Of a stretch of 64,000 nucleotides of DNA, positions 8,237 through 19,334 are shown in pieces. Source of the DNA: Pseudomonas viridiflava (GTDB taxonomy: Bacteria > Pseudomonadota > Gammaproteobacteria > Pseudomonadales > Pseudomonadaceae); contig UVIF01000023.1 in the NCBI GenBank assembly GCA_900596015.1, positions 558,001-622,000 of the forward strand. The letters are read 5' to 3'. The notes under the pieces are model-generated. The model worked only from the letters and a program-made list of their open reading frames with translations. It made no database searches and was not told the origin of the DNA. The position numbers and the translations under genes are program-made. Positions within the stretch are counted from its first letter, which is position 1. Every line of letters starts with the position of its first letter.

Positions 8237-10060
8237 CTACGCCAACGCGACTTCTTCGTCGTACGCGTTCTGCGCCTGGCGGCTCCATAGGCGGAAGTAT
8301 TGTCCCTGCTGTGCCAGCAGGTCATCGTGGGAGCCGTCTTCGATGATTCGGCCGTCCTCGAACACCAGGATGCGGTCCAGGTGGGCGACGGTCGAGAGCC
8401 GGTGGGCCACGACGATCACGGTCTTGTCCTGCATGATTTCGTCGAGTTTCTCCTGGATGAAGCGCTCGGTGATCGAGTCCAGCGCCGAGGTCGCCTCGTC
8501 CATCACCAGAATCGGCGCGTTCTTGAGCAACACCCGGGCAATGGCAATACGTTGGCGCTGGCCGCCGGAAAGCTTCACACCGCGCTCCCCTACCAACGAA
8601 TCCGCGCCCTGGTCCATGCCGTCGATGAACGCGCTGGCACCGGCGCGATGGATTGCCTGGGCCAGTTCCTGCGGGCTGGCATCCAGACGTCCGTAGTTGA
8701 TGTTTTCGGCAATGCTGCGGTGAAACAGGCCCGGTTCCTGAGGAATCAGGCCGATCTGCTGGTGCAGCGAATGCTGGGTCACGCTGCGCACATCCTGGCC
8801 GTCGATCAGCACCTGGCCCTGATTGACGTCGTACAGGCGCAACAACAGGTTGAGCAACGACGATTTGCCCGAACCGGACGTGCCGACCAAACCCACCCGC
8901 TGCCCCGCCGGGATCGACAACTGCAGGTGTTCGAACACCGGCTTCTGCGGCGAATAGCCGAAACTCACGTCGCGAAACTCGATGGCGCCGCGCACGGCGG
9001 CGAGCGGTTGCGCGTCGGGCTCGTCCACCACTTCATGGGGGCGGATCAGAGTGCGCACGCCGTTGGCGATGTTGCCGGTGGCCTCGAAGAAGTCCAGGAA
9101 ACGCCGCGACAGGTTGGCCACGTCGGTGATGATCAACAGCGACAGGCTGGTAGCCATCACGAAGGTCGCGATGTCGATACTGCCCAAGCGCCACAGGTAC
9201 AAGGCGATCAGCAGCATGCCGACCTTCAGCGACATCCCGCAGATCGACTGGAACCAGCGAATCTTCTCCATGTAGCCGAACGAGCGACCGGCCGCCTTCA
9301 GTTCACGGTCCAGGTAATCGCCCAGGTAGCGATGCTCGAACGAATGCCGGGCGAACAGGCGGATGTTGGTCAGGTTGGACACCGCATCCACCACCTTGCC
9401 GTTGCTGGTGCTGCGCGCCGCCGAGTATTGCTGGGACAACGGATGGCTGCGCCTGGCCAGGAAATAGCACACGGTGATGAACGCCACCGACCAGCCGAGC
9501 ATGAACAGGGCCAGCCAGATCGACGCCGTTGCCAATACCGCCACGGCCAGGGTCAGGGTGACCAGCAGCGGAATCAGGTCGAACAGCAACAGCGCCAGCG
9601 CCTGGCCCACGCCCATGGAGACTTCGGAGATCTTGTGTGCCAGGGCGCCGGCGAACTCGCTGCTGACGAAGCGATGGGAGTGCCGCTGCAGGTAGGCGTA
9701 CACCGCGTGAGTGACGGTGCGTCGCTGCAGCGGCAGCACTCGGATGTGCGCACCGGTGGCACCCCGGGTGCACAGCATTTCCAGCAGCAACAGGCCGGCG
9801 AACAGCAGCAGAGGTTGACTCAATGTCTGCCAGTCGAGGGTAGCCGCGCTGGCGTTGCTCACCACCCGGGTGATCTGCCCCAGCACCCAGGGCACCAGCA
9901 CCGTGCAGGTGACCGCCACGACCTGCAAAAGGAGAATGGCCAGGTACCAACCGCGGAAATGGCCGACGAAGAAGCGGGCGAAGGCAAAAGGCGTGTCCGG
10001 CAGCGACTGGATGTTCCAGCTGCGCAGGGCATGTTGACGATCCTTGTACGAGGGTTTCAA
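8237..10060 (-). CDS. ABC exporter, fused membrane domain and ATPase (MsbA/multidrug type)
   Basis: This 607-residue half-transporter would work as a homodimer in the inner membrane. Six membrane helices cover roughly residues 30-320. The NBD follows with Walker A GTSGSGKSS near 392, signature LSGGQRQRIAIARVLL near 494, Walker B ILVMDEATSALD, and the switch histidine in VIVVAHRLSTV. The start is TTG 10060, preceded by GGAG at suitable spacing; no ATG is better placed. It lies 261 bp downstream of the operon B ATPase on the same strand, separated by tandem REP repeats, so it may be transcribed separately. The substrate could be a drug, lipid or peptide; sequence does not decide. Confidence 0.88.
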   Translation of the reverse strand: MKPSYKDRQHALRSWNIQSLPDTPFAFARFFVGHFRGWYLAILLLQVVAVTCTVLVPWVLGQITRVVSNASAATLDWQTLSQPLLLFAGLLLLEMLCTRGATGAHIRVLPLQRRTVTHAVYAYLQRHSHRFVSSEFAGALAHKISEVSMGVGQALALLLFDLIPLLVTLTLAVAVLATASIWLALFMLGWSVAFITVCYFLARRSHPLSQQYSAARSTSNGKVVDAVSNLTNIRLFARHSFEHRYLGDYLDRELKAAGRSFGYMEKIRWFQSICGMSLKVGMLLIALYLWRLGSIDIATFVMATSLSLLIITDVANLSRRFLDFFEATGNIANGVRTLIRPHEVVDEPDAQPLAAVRGAIEFRDVSFGYSPQKPVFEHLQLSIPAGQRVGLVGTSGSGKSSLLNLLLRLYDVNQGQVLIDGQDVRSVTQHSLHQQIGLIPQEPGLFHRSIAENINYGRLDASPQELAQAIHRAGASAFIDGMDQGADSLVGERGVKLSGGQRQRIAIARVLLKNAPILVMDEATSALDSITERFIQEKLDEIMQDKTVIVVAHRLSTVAHLDRILVFEDGRIIEDGSHDDLLAQQGQYFRLWSRQAQNAYDEEVALA

Positions 10061-10077
10061 ACGGTAGTCTCCAAGTG

Positions 10078-10307
10078 TCAGCGGCGCGAGCCGCGTTTGG
10101 GGTGTTGCGTTTCTACTGGTGCACCGCGTATGCCGCCGACGCGGCTTGCGCCGCTGCTACAGAGGAACGCGCAAATCGTGTAGCAGCGGCGCGAGCCGCG
10201 TCCGGTGTGGCAAGCGGACCCTGTAGCAGCGGCGCGAGCCGCGTCCGGTGTGGCAAGCGGACCCTGTAGCAGCGGCGCGAGCCGCGTCCGGTGTGGCGAG
10301 CGGACCC
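10078..10307. repeat. REP-type repeats including a 3-copy, 43-bp tandem array
   Basis: Three head-to-tail 43-bp units begin with TGTAGCAGCGGCGCGAGCCG at 10179, 10222 and 10265; the third differs slightly. Related partial copies occur at 10078-10099 and, inverted, at 10137-10163. This second REP family differs from the GTGGGAGCGGG family elsewhere in the window and recurs at 32696. It separates the operon B ATPase gene from the exporter gene. There is no spacer diversity, so it is not a CRISPR array. Confidence 0.85.
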
Positions 10308-10321
10308 TGTAGGGGCTCGGC

Positions 10322-11976
<1,655 letters not shown>

Positions 11977-11980
<4 letters not shown>

Positions 11981-12867
11981 AAGCGTTTTCCTTCGCTGCG
12001 ACGCAGCAGTTCACGGCCAATGGCGGTGATCGAGATGACGGTAAAGGTGATCGCCAGCGCCGGCCACGCCACCAGCCACCACGCGTTGGCGAGAAAGTTG
12101 CGGCCGATGGCGAGCATGGTGCCCCACTCCGGCGCGGGCGGCGGCGCGCCGAAACCCAGGAAGCTCAACGCCGCGCCGGCCGTGATGTTGCCGCCAATAC
12201 CGATGGTGGCCAGGATCAGAATCGGTTTGATCGCATTGGGCAGCACGTGTCGCCAGATCACCGCCGCGCGACCCAGGCCCAGCGTCGTCGCCGCTTCCAC
12301 GTAGCCAGCGCCACGCACCACCTGGGTTTGCGCACGCACCAGGCGGGCGTAGCGCGGCACGCTGGCGATGCCGACGGCGATGATCAGGTTCAAGGTGCCC
12401 TGGCCGAAAAAGGTGATGATGACCAGCGCCAGCAACAGATCCGGAAACGCCAGCAGCACATCCACCGCGCGCATCACTGCGGCGTCGAGCCAGCGCGGCC
12501 CCAGGCCTGCAAGCAGGCCCAGCAAGGTGCCCAGCGCCAACCCCATGGCCGTGGCCGCCAGCCCCAGCAGCAACGACGGACGTACGCCGTAAATCAAGCG
12601 ACTGAGCACGTCACGGCCATTTTCGTCGGTGCCCAGCCAGTGCACGGCGTCGGGCGCTCGGTACGCCTGGCGTGCCACAGCGTCGAGCGGGTCTACCGTG
12701 GTCAGCAGGCCCGGTGCAATCGCCGCCACTACCAGCAGCAGGACGAAGGCACCGGCCAGCACCAGGCCGGGTCGCAATCGCGTGCGAGCGCGACGATGAC
12801 CGATACCGGCGTCCAGGGTACCTGCGGGTACCGGACCCAGCACCGTGAGTGATGAGCTGATTGCCAT
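11977..12867 (-). CDS. ABC transporter permease, DppC-like (operon B)
   Basis: The 296-residue inner-membrane protein carries an N-terminal helix (LVLAGAFVLLLVVAAIAP), the periplasmic HWLGTDENGRDVLSRLIYG motif, and the EAA loop EAATTLGLGRAAVIWRHVLP. Start ATG 12867 has GGAGA upstream at good spacing. It closely resembles the operon A permease at 3776. Its DppB-like partner is encoded about 3.8 kb upstream, with oxygenase and reductase genes between them, an unusual interruption of an ABC gene set. Confidence 0.9.
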
Positions 12868-12894
12868 GGCGATTCTCCGTATGACAAGTGCCGA

Positions 12895-13947
12895 TCAAGG
12901 CGCCGGGTTGGGGGTCGCGCGATGGATCTCGGCGATCTTGTCCAGCAGGGTCGGGGTGAACTCGATGTCCAGCGCACTGAAGTTGTCCTGCAACTGCGCT
13001 TCGCTGGTCTGGCCGGTCAGCACGCTGCTGACGAACGGCTGCCGGGCGACGAAGCCCAGCGCCAATTGCGCGGGGGTGTAGCCATAGTCATTGGCCAACT
13101 GCACGTAGGCAGTGATGGCGCGGCTGGCCGACTCGCTGTCGTAGCGGTTGAAGGTGCGATACACCGACGTCAGCCGCGAGCCCTGTGGTCGCGCGCCGTT
13201 CAGGTATTTGCCGGTAAGCGTGCCGAACGCCAGCGGCGAATAGGCCAGCAGCCCTACCCCTTCGCGATGGCTGAACTCCGACAGCCCGCCTTCGTACAGC
13301 CGATTCAACAGGCTGTAGGGGTTCTGTACGCTGGCGATGCGCGGCAGCCCGCGTTGCTCGGCCTGCTGCAGAAAGCGCGCAACGCCCCAAGGGGTCTCGT
13401 TGGAGACACCGATGTGACGGATCTTGCCGGCCTTGACCAGTTCGCCGAGCACCTCCAGGGTTTCTTCGATGGCGACGCTGCCATTGTCCTCGACGTACGG
13501 GTATTCACGCTGGCCGAAGATATTGGTGGTGCGGTCGGGCCAATGCAGCTGGTAGAGGTCCAGATAATCGGTCTGCAGGCGCTTGAGACTGCCGTCCAGC
13601 GCTGCGGTGATGTTGGCGCGGTCGTGGCGGGTCAAGCCGTCGCGGATATGCCCGCCGGTGCCCGGCTGGCGCGGTGGGCCGATGATCTTGCTGGCCAGCA
13701 CGATGTCGGCGCGGCGCCCGCTGCGCTGCAGCCAGGTGCCGATGAAGCGCTCGGTGCTGCCCCAGGTTTCGGCATGGGTCGGGGTGGGGTACATCTCTGC
13801 GGTGTCGATCAGATTGACGCCGTGCGCCAGGGCCAGGTCCAGTTGCCGGTGGGCGTCCTGCTCGCTGTTCTGATGCCCCCAGGTCATGGTGCCCAGGCCC
13901 AGCAGGCTGACGTTGAGATCGGTATTGCCAAGGGTGCGATATTTCAT
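12895..13947 (-). CDS. Aldo/keto reductase (Tas-like)
   Basis: This is a 350-residue cytosolic NADPH-dependent oxidoreductase of the aldo/keto reductase superfamily, (beta/alpha)8 barrel. The catalytic tetrad is visible: Asp48 and Tyr53 in NLIDTAEMYPTPTHAE, Lys87 in VLASK, and His135 in YQLHWPD. The long N-terminal reading with YPTPTHAETWGSTE places it nearest Tas and related reductases. It lies between the LLM monooxygenase and permease genes of operon B. A plausible job is to reduce an aldehyde or ketone released by oxidative C-S cleavage; that is inference. Confidence 0.87.
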   Translation of the reverse strand: MKYRTLGNTDLNVSLLGLGTMTWGHQNSEQDAHRQLDLALAHGVNLIDTAEMYPTPTHAETWGSTERFIGTWLQRSGRRADIVLASKIIGPPRQPGTGGHIRDGLTRHDRANITAALDGSLKRLQTDYLDLYQLHWPDRTTNIFGQREYPYVEDNGSVAIEETLEVLGELVKAGKIRHIGVSNETPWGVARFLQQAEQRGLPRIASVQNPYSLLNRLYEGGLSEFSHREGVGLLAYSPLAFGTLTGKYLNGARPQGSRLTSVYRTFNRYDSESASRAITAYVQLANDYGYTPAQLALGFVARQPFVSSVLTGQTSEAQLQDNFSALDIEFTPTLLDKIAEIHRATPNPAP

Positions 13948-13980
13948 GGTTCGAATCGGTCCGTTGCGGGCATGAAAGGT

Positions 13981-15312
13981 TCAGGCGCTGCGTGCGTACT
14001 GGCTGGCCGGATATGGCAGGCCCAGGTGATCGCGCAGGGTGTGGCCGCTGTACTCGTGGCGGAACACGCCGCGCTGGCGCAGCAGCGGCACCACTTCATC
14101 GACGAAGATCTCGACGCCGGACGGAAACATGTCCGGCATGATATTGAAGCCATCGGCGGCGCCGGCCAGGAACCAGTGCTCGAGGGTGTCGGCGACCTGC
14201 TCCGGGGTGCCGACCAGCAGGCGATGGCCGACCAGGATGCGCCGCGACAGTTGGCGAATGCTCAGGTTTTCCCGACGCGCCAGGTTCAGCTGGGCTTCGA
14301 GAAACCCGTGCGAGCCGCGCTCGAAGGACGCCACCGGGCCGATCCTGTTCCAAGGCAACGGTGCGTCGGGGTCCAGTTCGGCGACGCTCAACCCCACCCG
14401 CGCGGCCACCTGATACAGCAGGCCTTCTTCGCCGTAGAAATCGTTGAGGCGATCGAAACGTGCATGGGCTTCGGCCTCGGTGCTGCCGATCACCGTCGAC
14501 AATCCCGGCATGATCTTCAGGTGCGCCGGGTTGCGCCCCCATTGCCGGGCACGGTATTTCATCTCCTGATAGAAGCCCTGACCGTCTTCCAGGGTGGTCT
14601 GGGTGGTGAAGATCGCATCGGCATAACGCGAGCCCAGCGCCTTGCCACCTTCGGATGAGCCGGCCTGCACCAGCACAGGCCGGCCCTGGGGCGAGCGCGG
14701 CAGGTTGAGCGGCCCCTTGACCGAAAAGTGCTTGCCGACGAAATCGGGCGTGTGCACCTTGGCCGGATCGGCGAAGCGGCCACTGACGGCATCGCCGATG
14801 ATGGCGTCGTCCTCCCAGCTGTCCCACAGCTTGAGGGTGATGTCGATGAACTCGTCGGCGCGCGCATAGCGATCCACGTGCAGCGGCGCGCCGGCCAGGC
14901 CAAAGTTCTGCGCGGCGGCATCGCCAGCATTGGTCACCACGTTCCAGGCCGCTCGGCCGCCGCTGATGTGGTCCAGCGATGAGAAACGCCGGGCCAGGTT
15001 GAACGGGTCGTTATAGGTGCTCGATGCCGTGGCAATGACGCCGATGCGTTGCGTGGCCAAGGCCACGGCCGTCAGCAGTACCGTGGGTTCGAGGCGCCCG
15101 GCCGGGTGCTGCGCGACGTCGCCGCCCAATGCCGGGCCGTCGGCGAGGAAGATCGCGTCCAGCGTGCCACGCTCGGAGATGCGCGCGATGTTGCAGTAGT
15201 ACTCGGCGTCCAGGTAGGCATTGGCTGGCACTTCACCCATTCGCCAGGCGGCGGAGTGCGAGCCGAAGCCGAGGATGTTCATGCCGATGCTCATTTGCGG
15301 TTTGGGGCTCAT
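13981..15312 (-). CDS. LLM-class flavin-dependent monooxygenase (NtaA/SnaA/DszA type)
   Basis: The 443-residue protein belongs to the bacterial luciferase-like FMNH2-dependent monooxygenases of the NtaA/DszA branch. Diagnostic segments are the ISERGTLDAIFLADGP strand near 45, SSLDHISGGRAAWNVVT near 110, and the RPVLVQAGSSEGG phosphate-binding region near 215. Such enzymes split C-N or C-S bonds in compounds such as nitrilotriacetate or dibenzothiophene sulfone. It lies next to an SfnB/DszC-like gene, as DszA and DszC functions are paired in sulfur-scavenging pathways. No flavin reductase gene is nearby. Start ATG 15312 is preceded by AAGGAA. Confidence 0.88.
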   Translation of the reverse strand: MSPKPQMSIGMNILGFGSHSAAWRMGEVPANAYLDAEYYCNIARISERGTLDAIFLADGPALGGDVAQHPAGRLEPTVLLTAVALATQRIGVIATASSTYNDPFNLARRFSSLDHISGGRAAWNVVTNAGDAAAQNFGLAGAPLHVDRYARADEFIDITLKLWDSWEDDAIIGDAVSGRFADPAKVHTPDFVGKHFSVKGPLNLPRSPQGRPVLVQAGSSEGGKALGSRYADAIFTTQTTLEDGQGFYQEMKYRARQWGRNPAHLKIMPGLSTVIGSTEAEAHARFDRLNDFYGEEGLLYQVAARVGLSVAELDPDAPLPWNRIGPVASFERGSHGFLEAQLNLARRENLSIRQLSRRILVGHRLLVGTPEQVADTLEHWFLAGAADGFNIMPDMFPSGVEIFVDEVVPLLRQRGVFRHEYSGHTLRDHLGLPYPASQYARSA

Positions 15313-15332
15313 GGCGGTTCCTTGAAGGCGGT

Positions 15333-16619
15333 TCAGACGGCGCTGGCTTCGTCGTGCAGAGCAGCGACCGGCTCGGCTTGGGCGGCGGCGTGCTCGGCCT
15401 GCGAGGCGCGCCAGGCGGCATTCGGGCTGATGCCGTTGAGGTAGTAGTTGCCCAGCGCCCGTTCGCGGTAGATCGCCGGGTTGTGCGAGGCCAGCGTGCG
15501 CGCGTTGCGCCAGTGCCGATCCAGACGCCGCGACTGGCTGGTGGCCGACGCACCGCCCACTTCGAACAACAACGTGGTGGCTTCCAGTACCTGCTCCAGA
15601 ACGATCTGCTGGGCTTGAAAGGCGCGCACCTCGGCCTCGGTGTAGTAGGCTTCGCTGGCCTGCCCGGCGCGCTCGGCGTCGTGGACGTTCTCCAGCACCT
15701 GCGCCACCGCCAGTACCTGGGTCTGCGCGGCGTAGGCCAGGCTCGACAGGCGGCCGACGACACGCTGCACCAGTGGATCGTCCTTGGGACTGGACTGGCC
15801 CGGCACACCAAAGGCACGGGTGCGGCCCTGGACGAACTCGCTGGCGTCGCGCAGCACCGCGCGGGCAATGCCGGCCAATGTCGCCAGGTGAAACAGTTGA
15901 TAGAACGCTGAAATGTAGGACTCGGGACGCTGCTCACCGGCCGCATAGCGACGCAACACGTACTCGGACGGCACCGGCACGTTGTCGAAACGCGTGGTGC
16001 CGCTGCCCGACAGGCGCTGGCCGAAGCCGTCCCAATCGTCGTCGCGGCTCACGCCTGGTGCGGTGGTAGGCACCGAGACGCTGACGAAGTCTTCACCGGT
16101 CAGCGCCGATACGGCGATCCAGTCGGCGTACAGGGTGCCGGTGCAGTAGAACTTCTTGCCATCCAGGCGCCAGCTCTGCTCACTTTCGGCCGTCAGGGTC
16201 ACGCTCTGTTTGCTGGTGTCGGTGCGCTCGGCCATGGCCGCGCCCCACAGGTCACCGGCCACCACCTTGGCCAGCCAGTACGCCTGGGACTCGGCTTCAT
16301 CACGGGACAGGCGACCTTCGACGAAGCCGAAATGCGCGCGCAGGATATGCGGCAGGTTGGAGTCCGCCTCGGCCAGCTCGATCAGTAGCTCGAACAACTG
16401 CGGCAGGGTGGCGCCCGCGCCGCCCTGCTCGCTTGGCACGCGCAAGGCACCAAAACCGGCCTCGCGCAGCCAGCTCACCGCTTCGAAGGCCAGTTCGCGC
16501 TGCTGTTCGCGGGCCAGTGCAGTCTCCTCGATGCGGGTGAAGATCGGCGCAAAAGGGGCACGCAGGCGGGCATAGTCGGGGGCCAGCGGGAAACCGCCGG
16601 TACGTTGTTCAACACTCAT
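15333..16619 (-). CDS. SfnB/DszC-like flavin-dependent monooxygenase (acyl-CoA dehydrogenase fold, operon B)
   Basis: The 428-residue protein is a paralogue of the 800-2020 product. Shared signs are SDSNLPHILRAHFGFVEG-type residues near 100, the FYCTGTLYADWI strand near 155, and the LDRHWRNARTLASHNP motif near the C-terminus, where DszC-like monooxygenases bind flavin. It would oxygenate sulfur in the imported substrate, feeding the LLM enzyme encoded 20 bp downstream. The start is ATG 16619 with AAGGAA before it. A true acyl-CoA dehydrogenase role is unlikely given the motif and the neighbours. Confidence 0.82.
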   Translation of the reverse strand: MSVEQRTGGFPLAPDYARLRAPFAPIFTRIEETALAREQQRELAFEAVSWLREAGFGALRVPSEQGGAGATLPQLFELLIELAEADSNLPHILRAHFGFVEGRLSRDEAESQAYWLAKVVAGDLWGAAMAERTDTSKQSVTLTAESEQSWRLDGKKFYCTGTLYADWIAVSALTGEDFVSVSVPTTAPGVSRDDDWDGFGQRLSGSGTTRFDNVPVPSEYVLRRYAAGEQRPESYISAFYQLFHLATLAGIARAVLRDASEFVQGRTRAFGVPGQSSPKDDPLVQRVVGRLSSLAYAAQTQVLAVAQVLENVHDAERAGQASEAYYTEAEVRAFQAQQIVLEQVLEATTLLFEVGGASATSQSRRLDRHWRNARTLASHNPAIYRERALGNYYLNGISPNAAWRASQAEHAAAQAEPVAALHDEASAV

Positions 16620-16668
16620 GGTCTTTTCCTTGCGTCATCGGGCTGCCTGGCAGCCGTGAAAATTCGGG

Positions 16669-17604
16669 TCATGCGGGCTTCACTCGCGGGTCGATCCAGT
16701 GGTTCACCAGGTCCACCACCAGGTTCACCGCCACATAGATCGCCGCCGCCAGCAAGGTGATGCCCAGCACCATGGGCACATCCTTGGCATTGGCGGCGTC
16801 GAGCATCAGCCGGCCGATGCCCTGGCGGGAAAACAACAGCTCCACAACGACCGCACCACCCAACAGGCTGGCGAAGACGAAACCGGCCAGGGTCACCAGC
16901 GGCACCAGGGCATGGCGCAAGGCGTGGCGCAGACGAACACCGGTTTCGGACATGCCGCGGGCGCGGGCCATGGCAATGAAAGGCTGGTCGAGAATGTCTT
17001 CCAGCTCCTGGCGCAACACCTGGGTCAGTACGGCGGCAATCGGCAGGGCCAGCGCCAGGGTCGGCAGGATCAGCGACTGCCAGTTGCCCGAGCCCGAAGG
17101 CGGCAGCACGTGCCAGTGAAAGGCGAACACCAGCAGCAACAGGATGCCGATGACGAACGAAGGCGCCGACGACAGCACCAGCTCCGTGCCCGACACGAGG
17201 GAGCGTACCCATGGGCTGCGCTTGGCCGTGGTGATCGCACTGATGACCGACAGGATCACGGCTACCAGCGCCGCGCAGATCGACAGCTGCACGGTGGCGC
17301 CGATCTGTGCGCCGATAGCCCGGGTGACCGGAATGCGCAGGCGGTAGGACTCGCCCAGATCGCCCTGAGCCAAGCGAGCGATGTAGTGGCCGTACTGCAC
17401 GATCAGCGGCTGATCGAGGCCGTATTCGGCGCGCACCCGCACGATCATCTCTGGGGTCGGCATGGATTCCGGACCGCCGAGAATAGCCAGTGCAGGGTCA
17501 CCGGCACTCAGGTTGATGGCCAGAAACGTCAGGGTCGCGGCTCCCCAGAGGACGCCGATACCAGCCAGCAGGCGCCAGAGCACCTTGCGCAGAGCAGTGT
17601 TCAT
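16669..17604 (-). CDS. ABC transporter permease, DppB-like (operon B)
   Basis: This 311-residue inner-membrane permease has the DppB pattern: an N-terminal helix, GDPALAILGG near residue 35, an EAA loop (ARGMSETGVRLRHALRHALVP), and the terminal VVDLVNHWIDPR motif. ATG 17604 overlaps the binding-protein stop by ATGA and is preferred to an in-frame ATG 21 bp earlier. It should pair with the permease at 11977. Confidence 0.9.
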   Translation of the reverse strand: MNTALRKVLWRLLAGIGVLWGAATLTFLAINLSAGDPALAILGGPESMPTPEMIVRVRAEYGLDQPLIVQYGHYIARLAQGDLGESYRLRIPVTRAIGAQIGATVQLSICAALVAVILSVISAITTAKRSPWVRSLVSGTELVLSSAPSFVIGILLLLVFAFHWHVLPPSGSGNWQSLILPTLALALPIAAVLTQVLRQELEDILDQPFIAMARARGMSETGVRLRHALRHALVPLVTLAGFVFASLLGGAVVVELLFSRQGIGRLMLDAANAKDVPMVLGITLLAAAIYVAVNLVVDLVNHWIDPRVKPA

Positions 17605-19334
17605 TTCGCCTCCGGTTGCAGCCACAGACTGGGCAGAAAGACCGTGTTGTGCGAGGTGTCGAAAATCACCCCGGCAAGGCGGTTCGAGTAGGCGACCAGC
17701 ACATGGCTCTCGAACGAAGGCACCACCGGCACTTGTTCGGCCAGGCGCTGCTGGGCCTTGCTGTACAGTCGTTCGAGACGAGCCGGGTCGTGGCTGCGTC
17801 GGGCTGCGGCCAACAGTCGATCCAGTTCGGCATCGCGAAAACGCCCGCCGTTCTGGCCGATGCGTTTTTCCGAAGTGATGGAATCGCTGTGGTACAGGAT
17901 GTACAGACCGTCCGGGGTGTTGGTGTGCCAGTAACCACCGCCCATGACCTGGAAGTTGCCGGCATAACGGCGGTCGGTGACCTGGGCCAGCGGCAGCAGT
18001 TCGATGCGCAACTCGAAACCGAGCTTCTTCAGGTCCGCCTGAATCGCCACCGCAACACTGCTGGAGAAGCTCGCGCTTTCGGTTGCCAGCAGGGTCGCGC
18101 CCAGCCGCTCACCGTTGCGGGTGCGATAGCCCTGCGCGTCGCGCGCAGTCCAGCCGGCGTCGTCGAGCGAGGCGTTGGCGGCCTTGACGTCGTAAGCCAG
18201 CACATCCTTGTACGTGGGGTCGTAGTAGCGCGTGTTGGCGGCGAGGAAATCCGCCTTCACCCGGTATTCGCCGAACCCGATGATCCAGGCCAGGCCCTCG
18301 CGGTCGATGCCCTTGGCTACCGCGCGACGCACCCGCACGTCATCGAACGGCGCCTGCTCTACGTTGAACGTCAGGCTGCGAAATGGGTTGCCCTTGCGAA
18401 TGCGGCTGCGCAGGGTCAGGTCGGTGGAGGCGCGAATGGCCTTGGCATTCTGCGGCGGCGCATCCAGCGTCAGGTCCGACTGCCCAGCCTGGAGTGAGGT
18501 AAAGCGGATCATCGCCTCGGGCACGAAGCTGAGTTCGATGCGATCAAGGTAGGCCTCGCCTCGATGGCGAGTCACCGGTGGCGACCAGTCGTAGCCTTGG
18601 CGCCGGGTGAACACCGCACCCTGGTCGCGGGTATAGCTTTGCAGCACGAACGGCCCGGAGCCGACGGGGCGCTCGGCGATCGACTTGGGTGCTTCGAGGA
18701 TCTGCTTGGGCGAAATCATCCCCAGCCAGGACTGCGCGAGCACGTCGAGAAACGGCGAATAGGGTTCGCGCAAAGTAGCCTGGAAGGTGTACTCGTCGAT
18801 CACCCGACCCTGGTCGTACGGCGCGATATAGGCTGCCGCCAAGGGCGACTTGGTGGCGGGATCGCGCATGTGTTCCAGGTTGATCTTCACCGCCTGGGCA
18901 TTGAATTTCTCGCCGTCGCTGAAGGTTACGCCCTCGCGCAGGTGAAAGGTGTAGGTCCTGCCGTCTTCGGACACTTCCCAGGATTTCGCCAGCCAGGGCG
19001 AGACCCTGCCCTCCTCGTCCTGGTACACCAGGCAGTCGTACAGCACTCGCCCCAGCCACTGCACGTTGCCATGGGAAATCGAATGGACGTCGAAGGTGCC
19101 GGTGTCGGCGGCCGTGGTCACGCGCAGCGTTCCGCCGCGCTTGCCCGTTTCCTTTTCGTGGTAGTCGGACGCGGGGTAGCTGATCAGATCGCCATTGACG
19201 ATACCGTCGGTGCTCGGTGCCTGCGCCACCGGTGTGGCTGGCGCATCGGCAGCAGGCGAACAGGCCGAGAGCGTGAACAGCACGCCGATCAAGGCGCAGC
19301 CGAAGAAGGTCGAGGTCATGTGCCGGGCAGCCAT
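17601..19334 (-). CDS. Family 5 extracellular substrate-binding lipoprotein (operon B)
   Basis: This 577-residue periplasmic binding protein has a lipoprotein signal ending in TLSAC with Cys25. Family features include GGTLRVTTAADTGTFDVHS after the signal, AKSWEVSEDGRTYTFHLREG near 150, and SGPFVLQS near 235. ATG 19334 was chosen because it forms a TGATG overlap with the receptor gene stop, giving translational coupling to the outer-membrane receptor; ATG 19319 is the alternative and keeps the same lipobox. The direct coupling of receptor and binding protein suggests that they handle the same substrate. Confidence 0.9.
   Translation of the reverse strand: MAARHMTSTFFGCALIGVLFTLSACSPAADAPATPVAQAPSTDGIVNGDLISYPASDYHEKETGKRGGTLRVTTAADTGTFDVHSISHGNVQWLGRVLYDCLVYQDEEGRVSPWLAKSWEVSEDGRTYTFHLREGVTFSDGEKFNAQAVKINLEHMRDPATKSPLAAAYIAPYDQGRVIDEYTFQATLREPYSPFLDVLAQSWLGMISPKQILEAPKSIAERPVGSGPFVLQSYTRDQGAVFTRRQGYDWSPPVTRHRGEAYLDRIELSFVPEAMIRFTSLQAGQSDLTLDAPPQNAKAIRASTDLTLRSRIRKGNPFRSLTFNVEQAPFDDVRVRRAVAKGIDREGLAWIIGFGEYRVKADFLAANTRYYDPTYKDVLAYDVKAANASLDDAGWTARDAQGYRTRNGERLGATLLATESASFSSSVAVAIQADLKKLGFELRIELLPLAQVTDRRYAGNFQVMGGGYWHTNTPDGLYILYHSDSITSEKRIGQNGGRFRDAELDRLLAAARRSHDPARLERLYSKAQQRLAEQVPVVPSFESHVLVAYSNRLAGVIFDTSHNTVFLPSLWLQPEAK

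Noticed and set aside
8300..10183. 627-codon plus-strand frame opposite the ABC exporter gene
   Set aside because: The minus strand has all ABC motifs in order; the opposite frame is rich in His, Gln and Arg, as expected of a shadow frame.
10179..10307. CRISPR-like periodic array (three 43-bp units)
   Set aside because: The units are adjacent and near identical over their whole length, with no variable spacers and no cas genes nearby. They belong to a REP family found elsewhere in the window.
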